From NCBI RefSeq assembly GCF_014643375.1, contig NZ_BMJJ01000014.1, positions 62,001-126,000 of the forward strand: 64,000 nt of DNA. The letters are read 5' to 3'. Position 1 is the stretch's first letter. The number at the start of each line of letters is the position of its first letter. This stretch comes from Aureimonas glaciei. GTDB lineage: Bacteria > Pseudomonadota > Alphaproteobacteria > Rhizobiales > Rhizobiaceae. Under the pieces are notes generated by a model. It made no database searches. It saw only the letters and a list, made by a program, of their open reading frames with translations, and was not told the origin of the DNA. The translations under genes were made by a program, and so were the position numbers. Shown in pieces: positions 1 to 10,153 of the stretch.

Positions 1-1111
1 GCGCAGCCAGCCCGAGCAAGGGGAGAACCAGGCAGATCTTCGCCGCCCACGTCCATCCGTACGCACTGGTCGAAACGGCGTCCGGCCCGCCGATCTGGAG
101 GAAGCTCAGGAGGAATCCGGCCAGGACCAGAACAACGACAAGGCCGATCGCCAGGCTCGAGAACCGGGCGACCATCCGCACGCCGTCCTCGGAAGACATC
201 CGAGGAAGCATGATCCACAACGGCCACAAGGATCCCAACCAGAAGGCCGCAGCCACACCGTGGACGTAGACGGCAGGAGCGGCGGCCCAGGCAGGCGGGG
301 CAATGGCCGCATGGCCTGTCAGTGGAAGCGACGCGAGCGCCAGGAGGCTCCCGCCGCCGACCAGGAGACGGTCGAGCCTGGACAGCCGCTGCGAAAGCCC
401 GACCGCGAGCAACAGCAGGCCTGCCACTCCCGCGATGGAGCTCCTCAGCAGGGTCGTCCTCGCCCCTGCGGCCCACGCTTCACTTGTCAGCAGTCCAGCA
501 AGCGGGCGTCCTGTCAGCTGCAGGCCGTTGAGCCCGACCAGCAGCACAAGCGTTGCCGCGGCGGTGGCCGCGAAGGCGAGCAAGCCACGCAGGAGTGGAA
601 GCGGGACATGTTCGCCCTTGCGCACTAGCAGGACGAACAGGCCGCCTCCGGTCGCGGCCAGCAGGAAGCCGTAGTGTAGCGCACGGACGAAGGCTGGAAC
701 GAGGTCGAAAACCTTTGCCGCTTCCTGCACCGAAACAGTCGCCGCGCTCGCCCCTACCCCGAAGGAGATGGCGCCCGTGACGGGGTGACCATCGAGCGAG
801 GTCACGCTGTAGCTGAGGACATAGCTTCCTCGAGCAAGATCAGCCGGTAGCGGCACCCGGATCACGTTGCTGTCGGTCGCGCTGCCTCGCAGCTCCGGCA
901 GCGGCCCAACCGATCCTGCCAAGCGAAGCTTGACGGGAGCGACTGGCTCGCTGAACCGCAGAACCACCTCGGAAGGTTGGTTCTGAGCGTGGCTGCCGTC
1001 CCTAGGCTGAGACGAGACGAGAACGGCATGCGCCCAAGCGGGCGGCGTCAGCAACGCCATCAGGGTCAGGGCTGCCATCGCAAGTACTATCGCCCTTGCG
1101 AGCGAGCGCAC
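1..1111 (-). CDS. CopC-CopD fusion copper resistance protein (partial, runs off left edge)
   Basis: Reading leftward, a signal peptide (hydrophobic run ending in PAWA) is followed by HAVLVSSQPRDGS, the N-terminal histidine segment of periplasmic CopC copper-binding domains. About 100 residues of CopC-like beta domain follow, including SYVLSYSVTSLDGHPVTG. Next comes a chain of hydrophobic helices typical of CopD, with FVRALHYGFLLAATGG and VYVHGVAAAFWLGSLW as histidine-bearing membrane segments. The C-terminus lies outside the window. CopC/CopD proteins bind copper in the periplasm and move it across the inner membrane. A GTG at 1111 lies 18 bases after the upstream gene's stop; an ATG at 1078 is the alternative start. 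Its place behind nirK suggests a role in copper supply to NirK and pseudoazurin (inference). Confidence 0.8.
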   Translation of the reverse strand, partial: MRSLARAIVLAMAALTLMALLTPPAWAHAVLVSSQPRDGSHAQNQPSEVVLRFSEPVAPVKLRLAGSVGPLPELRGSATDSNVIRVPLPADLARGSYVLSYSVTSLDGHPVTGAISFGVGASAATVSVQEAAKVFDLVPAFVRALHYGFLLAATGGGLFVLLVRKGEHVPLPLLRGLLAFAATAAATLVLLVGLNGLQLTGRPLAGLLTSEAWAAGARTTLLRSSIAGVAGLLLLAVGLSQRLSRLDRLLVGGGSLLALASLPLTGHAAIAPPAWAAAPAVYVHGVAAAFWLGSLWPLWIMLPRMSSEDGVRMVARFSSLAIGLVVVLVLAGFLLSFLQIGGPDAVSTSAYGWTWAAKICLVLPLLGLAA

Positions 1112-1128
1112 CTGGACGCGGCAGGCTG

Positions 1129-1658
1129 TCAATGGTGGTGCGACGCTGCAGGGGTGATCGTGACCTCGGGCGCCGGCTCCTCGAGGTCATGGGAATCCTG
1201 CCCCTCAGTCGGCACCTCGATCCAGCGTACCGTGGCGCCTTCACATTCCTGCACTATCGGAAACCGGATCACCGTGCCCGATTCGGCCTTGGGCAGCCGC
1301 GCCCTGAACACGAACTCGTCGTACCAGTCGTCGGGAAGCTTGCCTCCGGTCCAGGCGATCTCCCTGACGCCCTCCTTCAGGGTCTGGTCGTAATATTTCA
1401 CGGGCTCGCTGTAGGGTTCGACCTTGGTGGTGAGTTCCCACCCTGCCTTGGGCATGGGCTTCACCGCGATACGCCCTCGGGTATCTGAACCCGGATGGAA
1501 GTGGTTGCGGCGCCCTCGCAGCCGTGGCCGACCTTGAGCACGCCCTTGTAGGTGCTTTCGGACGGCGCTTCCGTCGGCTCTATGGAAACATGCGCCAGCG
1601 CCTGTCCCGTCAACGCCGCCGTCATAGCTGCCGCAGCCAGCAACTTCAGCATTCTCAT
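1129..1658 (-). pseudogene. YcnI-like (DUF1775) copper protein, broken by a 1-base deletion
   Basis: The start at 1658 has an AAAAGGA ribosome site and gives a signal peptide (MRMLKLLAAAAMTAALTGQA) with HVSIEP straight after cleavage, the copper-binding histidine start of YcnI/DUF1775 proteins. The first frame ends at IPEGVSR near 1465. The rest of the domain (KPMPKAGWELTTKVEPYSE to the histidine-rich end near 1131) continues in the next frame. Restoring one base near 1470 joins the two parts, so this is either a recent frameshift or a sequencing error. YcnI-type proteins bind copper and often sit with CopC/CopD, as here. The gene lies between nirK and copCD in one leftward operon. Confidence 0.8.
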
Positions 1659-1791
1659 GATGGAAATCCTTTTCGCTCTTGGCTTCGGGAAACTCCCAAG
1701 GGGGACAGCCAGTCCCCGGGCGTGTCGAGGGAGAACGGCCGGAACCTGTCCGGCCGTCTTGTCCTTGCCGGGTTCCTGAGGCCGGAGCCCT

Positions 1792-2931
1792 CTATTCCTT
1801 GTGTTCGCCAGGATTGAATGTCTCGTGGTTCTCGTCGCCTTCAACGATCAGGAAGCCGGCAAGCCCGCGCTCGACCCGCGACAGGGCGTGATCGACCAGG
1901 ACGTAGCGTCCGGGAACCTCGACCTTGAGTTCCACGATGGTGGCACCGCCGGCAGGAACCAGAACGGTCTGCACGTCGGTGAGCGGCGGCGAGGTCACCG
2001 AACCGAGCTGGTAGACCTTGTCGAATATCTCGCCGATGACGTGGAAGGACGAGGTGAAGTTCGGACCGCCTACGCCGAAATAGATGCGGACCGTCTCGCC
2101 GACCTTCGCCTTGAGGGGGAAGTGCTCCGTCAGCGCGCCGACGTGGCCGTTGAGAACGAAATATTCCGGGCGCTCGTTGAGGAGCTTCTCGTAGCTCTCC
2201 GTCAGCAGGCCGGAAGAACCGAAGGCTTCCTCCGTATAAATCTCGCCCTGCATGACGTAGAACTCGCGGTCGACGGGCGGCAGGCCTTCTTCCGGTTCCA
2301 CCAGGATCAGCCCGTACATGCCGTTGGCGATGTGCATGGCCACCGGGGGCACGGCGCAATGGTAGACGTAAATGCCCGGCTTCAACGCCTTGAAGGTGAA
2401 GCCCTTGGTTTCGCCGGGAGCTGCCGAGGTGGCTTCCGCGCCGCCGCCGGGTCCGGTCACGGCATGGAAATCGACGTTGTGCATCATCGAGCTGTCTTCG
2501 GCGTTCTTCAGCGTCACCTCGACGGTGTCGCCGACGCGCACTCGAACGAAGGGCCCTGGCACCGTGCCGTTGAAGGTCCAGTACCGGAAGGTGGTGCGGC
2601 CATCGAGCCGTGCTTCCAGCTCGACCGTCTCCAGTTCGACCTTGACCGTTTCAGGCTGCTTGCGGGTGATCGGCGGCGGGATGTCGATCGGGTTCTTGCC
2701 GATGTCGGTCAGCCCTTCCACGACCTGATAGATGCGGTTGCTGAGGCTTCCGCCGGGCGAAGGCGTCGTGCCGGCGCCGTGCGCTCCATGGACGTGCTGT
2801 GCGGCGACCGGAGACACGCCTGCGGCCAGGACCGCACCCGCCACGGCGAGGCCGGCCGATCCCCTCAGGAGGTTGCGCCGCGAAAGGTTGACGCGATGCA
2901 CGTCGTCGACGTCTTGTAAGATCTTGTCCAT
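1792..2931 (-). CDS. nirK: Copper-containing nitrite reductase, class II (AniA-like)
   Basis: Reduces nitrite to nitric oxide in the periplasm, the step that defines denitrification. The N-terminus carries a twin-arginine signal (SRRNLLRG, residues 17-24). Two cupredoxin domains follow. The type 1 copper segment reads YHCAVPPVAMHIANGMYG; this spacing and the HIANGMYG ending are characteristic of class II, AniA-like enzymes. The second domain holds TSSFHVIGEIFD and the C-terminal DHALSR segment, consistent with type 2 copper ligands. I chose the ATG at 2931 because GAGAAG lies six bases upstream; the in-frame ATG at 2946 has no ribosome site. It sits 48 bases behind pseudoazurin, its likely electron donor, and shares that promoter. 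Confidence 0.95.
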   Translation of the reverse strand: MDKILQDVDDVHRVNLSRRNLLRGSAGLAVAGAVLAAGVSPVAAQHVHGAHGAGTTPSPGGSLSNRIYQVVEGLTDIGKNPIDIPPPITRKQPETVKVELETVELEARLDGRTTFRYWTFNGTVPGPFVRVRVGDTVEVTLKNAEDSSMMHNVDFHAVTGPGGGAEATSAAPGETKGFTFKALKPGIYVYHCAVPPVAMHIANGMYGLILVEPEEGLPPVDREFYVMQGEIYTEEAFGSSGLLTESYEKLLNERPEYFVLNGHVGALTEHFPLKAKVGETVRIYFGVGGPNFTSSFHVIGEIFDKVYQLGSVTSPPLTDVQTVLVPAGGATIVELKVEVPGRYVLVDHALSRVERGLAGFLIVEGDENHETFNPGEHKE

Positions 2932-2979
2932 GGTGTCTTCTCGCATGCTGATCGGTATGGTGGGCTCAGGCCCGGCTTT

Positions 2980-3414
2980 TCACTGGGCCGTCTGGGCCAG
3001 CAGTTCGGCCATCTTCGTCTTGGCCTTGCCGGGATGTTTCACGGCCTGGGCTTCTTCGGATGCCGCCGCTTCGCCGACCTTGATCAGAGCGACCATGCCC
3101 ATGCCGTAGTGCGGAGTGCACTTGACTCCCCAGACGCCCTCCTGCTCGAGCGTGATCTTGATCTCTTCGTTGATCTTGCCCTTGAACGGCTCGGCACCTT
3201 CTGGAACCATGCCCTTAATGGTTTCGGCATTGTGCCCCTTGTCGACGATGACGAACGTCACGGTGTCGCCGGTCACTGCCTGGATGAAATCGGGCTCGAA
3301 GACCATTGCGCCCTTCTCGCCCTTGTTCTGCATCTTGACCTGGTGGTCGGCGGCGAAGGACGGGCCGGCGAAAGCCAGAGCCGCGGCAGCGCCCATGAGG
3401 ATAAGAGATTTCAT
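2980..3414 (-). CDS. Pseudoazurin (blue copper electron donor)
   Basis: A 144-residue periplasmic type 1 copper protein that passes electrons to nitrite reductase. A signal peptide ends near residue 21 (GPSFAA). The copper ligands are all visible with pseudoazurin spacing: His61 (KGHNAE), Cys99, His102 and Met107 (KCTPHYGMGM). The start has a clear GGAAGA ribosome site. It is the first gene of the leftward pseudoazurin-nirK-ycnI-copCD unit. The upstream region carries two FNR/NnrR-like boxes and a well placed -10 element, so anaerobic or NO-dependent induction is likely. Length and motifs fit the family well. Confidence 0.93.
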   Translation of the reverse strand: MKSLILMGAAAALAFAGPSFAADHQVKMQNKGEKGAMVFEPDFIQAVTGDTVTFVIVDKGHNAETIKGMVPEGAEPFKGKINEEIKITLEQEGVWGVKCTPHYGMGMVALIKVGEAAASEEAQAVKHPGKAKTKMAELLAQTAQ

Positions 3415-3480
3415 CGTTTGTCTTCCTTTTCCGTCCCGGGAAATACGCAAACCTTCGCGTCTGCGACCGGGCCTGGGAAG

Positions 3481-3557
3481 AACATAGGCGCAATCAGCCA
3501 GAGGCGGGTTGCGCTGGATCAATGTTCGTATTCCTTCAGGATGTTGCAGTGGATCAA
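3481..3557 (-). promoter_or_regulatory. Pseudoazurin-nirK promoter with two FNR/NnrR-like boxes
   Basis: Two 14-base sites match the FNR/NnrR layout of two five-base arms around four bases: TTGCG-CTGG-ATCAA at 3509-3522 and TTGCA-GTGG-ATCAA at 3544-3557, 35 bases apart. Read leftward, TATGTT (complement of 3481-3486) is a fair -10 element, about 32 bases downstream of the first box centre. That puts the box close to -41.5, the class II activator position of FNR-family regulators. The site list is seen directly; regulation by a specific FNR-family protein is inference. Confidence 0.65.
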
Positions 3558-3848
3558 GCCGGATGCCCCCCCTGGCGTGCAGGCCATTCCGCCAGGGCAG
3601 TTGTCCTGCCAGGCAGCAACCACCAGCCTCGAGAACAGGGACATCGAGCTGGGCTGAAGCCCCGTGGACCCATCGCCTGAAGCCGGATGAGAATCGCCTT
3701 TTGGAACTAGGGACTTATACGGTGGCCCTTCCTAGATGATCCCGCTGATACAGGGTTCCTATCGGGTCGCGATCAGGCCATTGTACCTGCGTGGGAGCCC
3801 GCAGCGGCATTGGATACGACCGCGACTTGGCCAACCAGGAGGAAGTTC

Positions 3849-5033
3849 ATGAGACGCCATCTGTTCGGATTTTTGGCTAGCGGGGTGTCGTTGACCCTGC
3901 TCTCCGCGGTGTTCCTGCCGAATCTCATGCCAGCAGCTTTCGCACAGTCCGCGGCAACCGATGCGGTCGTGACGTCTGCTCCCGCGATGTCCCCAGAGGA
4001 GATCGAGCAGCTACGTGCTGCCGCCGACGAAATCTTCGATGCCATTCCCTCCGCCGTTCCCAAGGTGAAGGACAACGCCGTCACCCGCGAGAAGACGGAG
4101 CTCGGCCAGATGCTCTGGTTCGACACCCGCCTGTCGGCAAGCGGCATCCTGAACTGCAACTCCTGCCACAACCTCGCGGGCGGCGGCACGGACAACCTGG
4201 AGACCTCGATCGGTCACGGATGGCAGAAGGGACCACGCAACTCTCCCACCGTGTTCAACTCGATCTTCAACGTCGCCCAGTTCTGGGACGGACGAGCCGA
4301 CGACCTCCGTTCGCAGGCGAAGGGCCCTATTCAGGCAGCGGTCGAAATGGCCGCGACACCGGACCACGTGGTCAACGTCCTGAACAGCATCCCGACCTAC
4401 CAGGAGCACTTCCGGACCGCCTTCCCCGGTGAAGCCGACCCGGTGACGTTCGACAATGTCGCGAAGGCCATCGAGGCGTTCGAGGCCACCCTCATCACGC
4501 CCGGCGCCCGGTTCGACCAGTTCCTCGAGGGCAATCTCGCGGTGCTCGACGACAAGGAGAAGCACGGCCTGAAGCTCTTCATGGATACCGGGTGCTCGGC
4601 TTGCCACAGCGGCGTCAACCTCGGCGGCCAGGAATACTACCCGTTCGGCGTCGTCGAGCGCCCAGGCAGCGACATCCTTCCGCTCGAGGATAAGGGCCGC
4701 TTCGCTGTCACGAAGACGGCCAGCGACGAGTACGTGTTCCGAGCAGTCCCGCTGCGAAACGTCGCGTTGACGGCCCCATACTTCCACAGCGGCAAGGTGT
4801 GGAGCCTCGAGCAGGCCGTGGCCGTCATGGGCGTCGCCCAGCTCGGCCAGGAACTGACGCCGGACGAGACGAGCGCGATCGCGGCATTCCTCGGCACCCT
4901 GACGGGCGAGCCTCCCCGCGTCGAACTGCCGATCCTGCCGCCGAGCACCTCGACCACCCCTCGTCCCGAGCCACTGGTGAAGAACTCCCTGAGCAAGGGC
5001 GACGCCGTCGAGACCCAGAGCGGCGTCCGCTGA
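3849..5033 (+). CDS. Di-heme cytochrome c peroxidase
   Basis: Periplasmic enzyme of the MauG/CcpA class that reduces hydrogen peroxide with electrons from small cytochromes or cupredoxins. From the ATG at 3849 (AGGAGGA ribosome site six bases upstream) there is a signal peptide ending in AAFAQ near residue 33. Two c-type heme motifs follow, CNSCH at 103-107 and CSACH at 249-253, in the usual N-terminal and C-terminal domains. LRNVALTAPYFHSG near the end is a strongly conserved segment of the family. The last 35 residues are a Pro/Ser/Thr-rich tail. It is divergent from pseudoazurin, which could be its electron donor. The in-frame ATG at 3810 lacks a ribosome site. Confidence 0.92.
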   Translation: MRRHLFGFLASGVSLTLLSAVFLPNLMPAAFAQSAATDAVVTSAPAMSPEEIEQLRAAADEIFDAIPSAVPKVKDNAVTREKTELGQMLWFDTRLSASGILNCNSCHNLAGGGTDNLETSIGHGWQKGPRNSPTVFNSIFNVAQFWDGRADDLRSQAKGPIQAAVEMAATPDHVVNVLNSIPTYQEHFRTAFPGEADPVTFDNVAKAIEAFEATLITPGARFDQFLEGNLAVLDDKEKHGLKLFMDTGCSACHSGVNLGGQEYYPFGVVERPGSDILPLEDKGRFAVTKTASDEYVFRAVPLRNVALTAPYFHSGKVWSLEQAVAVMGVAQLGQELTPDETSAIAAFLGTLTGEPPRVELPILPPSTSTTPRPEPLVKNSLSKGDAVETQSGVR

Positions 5034-5040
5034 CAGCAAG

Positions 5041-5075
5041 ATGGCGGAGGGGGCGTCAGGCCGCCTCCTCCGCCA
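5041..5075 (+). terminator. Strong hairpin after cytochrome c peroxidase
   Basis: ATGGCGGAGG pairs with CCTCCGCCAT around a GC-rich centre, a few bases after the stop codon at 5033. No T-run follows, so it may be a processing or attenuation hairpin rather than a full intrinsic terminator. Confidence 0.5.
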
Positions 5076-5250
5076 TTCGCGCAAGCGGCATTTGCAATCT
5101 CGGAGATCGCTTACCCCTGGCCGCCGTTCACTGCGAGATCAATAAAACGGTGAATGATCGGACACGACCTCCGATGCGATCGTGGATGGAGCGCTGCGAC
5201 CGTCTCGGGATCCCGCGACGTCGATCACGCATGGTAGAATAAGCATTCGA

Positions 5251-5285
5251 GCTTGGCGGTGACCACTCATCGCCAAGCCGTTTTT
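5251..5285 (+). terminator. Rho-independent terminator
   Basis: GCTTGGCG (5251-5258) pairs perfectly with CGCCAAGC (5271-5278) and is followed by CG and TTTTT. It ends rightward transcription about 220 bases after the peroxidase stop. The rest of the 5034-5427 gap holds no convincing gene. A short transcript ending here, such as a small RNA, is possible but not shown. Confidence 0.7.
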
Positions 5286-5427
5286 CCGAGCCTTCGATCA
5301 ACCGGTCCACATCCTCCACTTCGCGCACATCGACTGCTGGGCGCAGCCGTTTTGACTGGACAGGAGGCATAGCCGATAGACCATGGGCATCGGCCCGTCA
5401 GTGCGACTCATCACTGGCACCTGGACT

Positions 5428-6843
<1,416 letters not shown>

Positions 6844-7019
6844 CTAGATCCGACAGGTAGCATACGAGCAGTCCCGCCGACCATCCGCACGGAAGTGAAG
6901 CGATGAGCTCGGAACGTACTTCAAGGCTCCCTGCTGGCCTGCCCCCGTTAGGTGGTCCGGTTCAAATCTAATGAATTATGGCCTTGGCGGCCACGTTTGA
7001 GGTGGCCGGCGCAGCAGCT

Positions 7020-7430
7020 TGGGTTGGCGTAGCAGTGGCGCAGGCTGGCATCTCCCGCGAGATGGTGCGCGACCTCATAGTCACCGCCGTCGAGCGCCGC
7101 TTCGGTAAGATCAAGGTGCCGCATGCCGCCGAATAGCTGTCGGACAATGGCAGCGCCTACATTGCCAAGGACACGGCCGACACCAGCTGGACCTCGGCCT
7201 GACGCTGCTCTTCACGCCCGTCAGCAGCTCGGAGTCGAACGGCATGTCGGAGGCCTGCGTCAAAGCGCTGAAACGGGATTACACCAGCATCACCGTCCTG
7301 CCCGGCGCCGCAAACATTTCCACCTTGCTCGCCGACTGGATCGAGGACTATCGCGAGGTTCACTCGCAACCAGAATTGAAGTTTCGCTCGCCAGGCGAAT
7401 TCATCAGGCTCGGTGCTAAAATCCAGCCGC
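7020..7430 (+). pseudogene. IS3-family transposase (OrfB) remnant
   Basis: Pieces of the rve integrase domain can be read with in-frame stops and frame changes. SREMVRDL, VERRFGKIKVPHAAE followed by a stop, then LSDNGSAYIAKDT, LLFTPVSSSESNGMSEACVK, and DWIEDYREVH with LKFRSPGEFIRL. This order is that of the IS2/IS3 OrfB catalytic and C-terminal part. The N-terminal half is missing. The flanks (6778-7019 and 7431-7563) hold nothing else I can identify. Confidence 0.75.
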
Positions 7431-7563
7431 CGCCTGTCCGGCAAAATGGGGGCCACTCCAGCCATTCCTGTGGCACAGCACCCAAAAAACCGCGCCTCCT
7501 GGGCGTTGAGGGAACGCTTTTCTCCAGCTAGGATGAAAGCGATCCTCTTCCAGGCCGAGACAC

Positions 7564-8175
7564 ATGAACAAATACGTTGACCGACGCGGTTCCCGCCGCC
7601 GCGACTTTGACGACGACAACGCAGCATCTACAGGTCGCTCCGAAGAACCTAGCTACTTCCAGCGAGCACTTGCATCGTCGTCGCCGCCAGTTGAAGCCGA
7701 GGTCCTGTGGTTCAATGGCGATAAGGGCTTTGGCTTCGTGAAGGCCACAGACGGATCCGAAGCTTTCCTTCACATCCGAGCGCTGGAAGCAGCGGGCAGA
7801 AGCAGCATTGCTGAAGGCGCACGGCTGAAGGTCAGGATCGAGCAGGGCCAGAAAGGCAAGCAGGTGGCAGAGGTGCTGGAAATCGGCGCCGAGGCCGCTC
7901 CTGGATCTGTCACGAAGTCTCCCGCCCGCCCCCCGGCACGGAATTCAGCCCCTGACGGCGCAGAGAAGGAAGGCCTCGGCTCGGTGAAGTGGTACAACTC
8001 GGAGAAGGGCTTTGGCTTCATCGGCCTTGATAGTGGTGAGAAGGACGTGTTCGTCCATGTCAGCATTCTGACCCGTTCACGCGTCGCCACGCTGACGGAA
8101 GGCCAGAGGGTGTTAATCATCTATGTGCAAGGCCAAAAAGGCCCTGAGGCGCGCTCGATCTTACCCATCCTTTGA
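7564..8175 (+). CDS. Protein with two cold-shock domains
   Basis: A 203-residue nucleic-acid-binding protein of the double-CSD type common in Hyphomicrobiales. The first domain (about residues 42-105) has VLWFNGDKGFGFVKATDGSEAFLH. The second (about 138-203) has GSVKWYNSEKGFGFIGLDSG followed by DVFVHVS. Both keep the aromatic RNP1 and RNP2 motifs that stack on single-stranded RNA or DNA. A charged N-terminal arm and a Pro/Ala linker make up the rest. Its likely role is RNA chaperone or transcription antitermination under stress. It stands alone downstream of an IS remnant. Confidence 0.9.
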   Translation: MNKYVDRRGSRRRDFDDDNAASTGRSEEPSYFQRALASSSPPVEAEVLWFNGDKGFGFVKATDGSEAFLHIRALEAAGRSSIAEGARLKVRIEQGQKGKQVAEVLEIGAEAAPGSVTKSPARPPARNSAPDGAEKEGLGSVKWYNSEKGFGFIGLDSGEKDVFVHVSILTRSRVATLTEGQRVLIIYVQGQKGPEARSILPIL

Positions 8176-8345
8176 GGGCATGAAAGAAGGTCCTGAATCC
8201 CAATGCGGTGCGCCTGGCTCGGTCCCGCGTCGGAGCCGCATCACCGACATGTTCGGCATCACGCCCTGATTCTGCGATGCTTATGGCTTCTTACAAAGCG
8301 GGTGTCGAGAACGCCAATGCCCGCCTGCGACGATGACTGCCTCGA

Positions 8346-8624
8346 GTGCTCGATCGCGACAGCATGAATCAGGGCGGACCTGCTCCCGCAGCGGAGCACT
8401 GGACTCTCGAGGGGCTCAACGGCAAGGGACGCTTTCCTTTATCGACGGCAGTTTCGGAGGACGATGTAGATGCCTCGATAAGGTATATTTCTCCTCACGA
8501 CATGTCCCGCCTGAAGGAAGGGTGCGACCGCGAAGCCTTCCGTGTGCCCAGGGCTGTGGACGCCGCGCAAAATCCGAGGGTAGCATTCACCACTGGCAAC
8601 CACTCGATGCGATATAAAGAATAG
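8346..8624 (+). CDS. Possible small protein of unknown function
   Basis: An open frame of 92 residues starting at GTG 8346, or ATG at 8364. No family is recognised. Residues HWTLEGLNGKGRFP and the acidic middle look protein-like, but there is no strong ribosome site and codon choice is mixed. The surrounding gap (8176-8799) holds no other candidate, so the frame may be spurious. Confidence 0.3.
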   Translation: MLDRDSMNQGGPAPAAEHWTLEGLNGKGRFPLSTAVSEDDVDASIRYISPHDMSRLKEGCDREAFRVPRAVDAAQNPRVAFTTGNHSMRYKE

Positions 8625-8799
8625 TGCATTCACCACGGCCTAAGACATGCCGTCCGCCGTCTCCCTCCTCGCCTGGCCCGCGGCAGCATTGGTTCGGTCA
8701 GCGCCTATTCGGGCGCATCGAAGTTTTAGGTGACGTCTGGCAATCCGTGCAAGAAAGGCACGCCGTCTAGCAGCAGACACCGGGCTCGCGTCCTGCTGA

Positions 8800-10059
8800 T
8801 CAGGCTACCCCCCGCAGCGGAAGCTCAGGCTTGCCCCTCATCGCGATTCGGTGGCGTTCTTCGTCTAGTCTCGGCAGGAACCAGGTCAGCAATCCCGCAA
8901 TGGGAAGAAATGAGCAGAAGCCGTAGACGGCCTCGATGCCGTAGCTGTCGGCCATGCCGCCAAGGATCGCAGCCGCGATGCCGCCCAGGCCGAAATTCAG
9001 CCCGTAGAATAGCCCGCCAACGAGCCCGATTCGGTTTGGCAGCAATTCCATGGCATAGATGAGAATCGAGGCAAAGGCGCTCGCCATGATGAGATTGATC
9101 GAGACGGTTAGAATACCGGTCCACAGCAGATCGGCATAGGGCAGGAGGAGCGTCAACGGCAGCGGCCCGATTACCGAGATCCAGATGACCCGGTAGCGGC
9201 CGATCCGGTCTCCGACGATCCCTCCGATGAGGGCGCCAGCCGCCGATGCCAGGAGGAAGATGAACAGCATCATCTGCGCGCTTGGGATGGAGAGGCCAAA
9301 CCGTTCGATGAGGTAGAAGGTGTAGAAGGAGCGAAAGCTCTCGCCATAGGCGTTCTTTGAAAACATGAGAAGTGTCAGGACGCCCAGCCCTATTGCGATC
9401 GTTGCAGTTCCGTGGCGGGGCAGGTCGGAGGCTTGCGCGGACGCGGACGTCCGCAGCTCCATAAAATGGCGGCTGATGGTGCCCTGTTGTCCGCCGATCC
9501 AAGTTAGAAGCAGCATGGCCGCCATCGCGGCGGCCGTGAACCACGCCAGGCTCGGCTGCCCCATCGGCACGATGACGAACGCTGCGGAGACCGGGCCGAG
9601 GGCACCGCCTGCCTGGCCGCCGACCTGGAAGATCCCCTGCGCCAGCCCCTGCCGGCCTCCCGCAGCATAGCGGGCCATCCGCGTCGCCTCCGGATGGAAG
9701 ATCGAGGACCCAACCCCTATCAGGGCCACGGCGCACAGGATGAGCTCATAGCTCGAAGCATAGGCGAGACCGGCGAGGCCGGACAGGGTGAACACCATGC
9801 CCATGACGGGCGAATAGGGAGCGGGACGGCGATCGGTGTAGAATCCCACCAGCGGCTGGAGGAGCGAGCCTGCGATCTGGAAAGTGAGTGTGATCAGGCC
9901 GATCTGCTGGAAGTCCAGCCGGTAACTTTCCCGGATGATCGGGTAGATCGCCGGAATCAGCGACTGGATCAGGTCGTTCAGGAGATGGGAAATACCGAGG
10001 ACGACGAGGACCGCCATGTAGGTCCGGGGTTTCAGCGGGACGGACACGGGGGCGATCAT
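8800..10059 (-). CDS. MFS exporter of the fosmidomycin-resistance (Fsr) type
   Basis: A twelve-helix inner-membrane transporter of about 419 residues. The N-terminus ISHLLNDLIQSLIPAIYPII followed by DFQQIGLITLTFQ is characteristic of the Fsr subgroup of the major facilitator superfamily. GIVGDRIGRYRVIW in the second half is the MFS loop motif. I chose ATG 10059 because the family starts just before the first helix, although the frame is open further upstream. It lies 94 bases behind cysA on the same strand and may be co-transcribed with the sulfate transporter. A frameshifted relative is at 36731-37930. The substrate is unknown. Confidence 0.85.
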   Translation of the reverse strand: MIAPVSVPLKPRTYMAVLVVLGISHLLNDLIQSLIPAIYPIIRESYRLDFQQIGLITLTFQIAGSLLQPLVGFYTDRRPAPYSPVMGMVFTLSGLAGLAYASSYELILCAVALIGVGSSIFHPEATRMARYAAGGRQGLAQGIFQVGGQAGGALGPVSAAFVIVPMGQPSLAWFTAAAMAAMLLLTWIGGQQGTISRHFMELRTSASAQASDLPRHGTATIAIGLGVLTLLMFSKNAYGESFRSFYTFYLIERFGLSIPSAQMMLFIFLLASAAGALIGGIVGDRIGRYRVIWISVIGPLPLTLLLPYADLLWTGILTVSINLIMASAFASILIYAMELLPNRIGLVGGLFYGLNFGLGGIAAAILGGMADSYGIEAVYGFCSFLPIAGLLTWFLPRLDEERHRIAMRGKPELPLRGVA

Positions 10060-10153
10060 GCGGATGCTCGTTTTAATAGGCCGGCAAAGATTGCCGCGAC
10101 TTCCTAAGGCGTGGATGCGACGTGACACCTCAGGCCACAGCACTTGCTGCGCT

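Noticed and set aside
1801-2919. Long rightward open frame opposite nirK
   Set aside because: Antisense shadow in high-GC DNA; the leftward frame has all nitrite reductase motifs.
6955-6970. GGTTCAAATC string like a tRNA T-loop
   Set aside because: No acceptor, D or anticodon stems can be folded around it.
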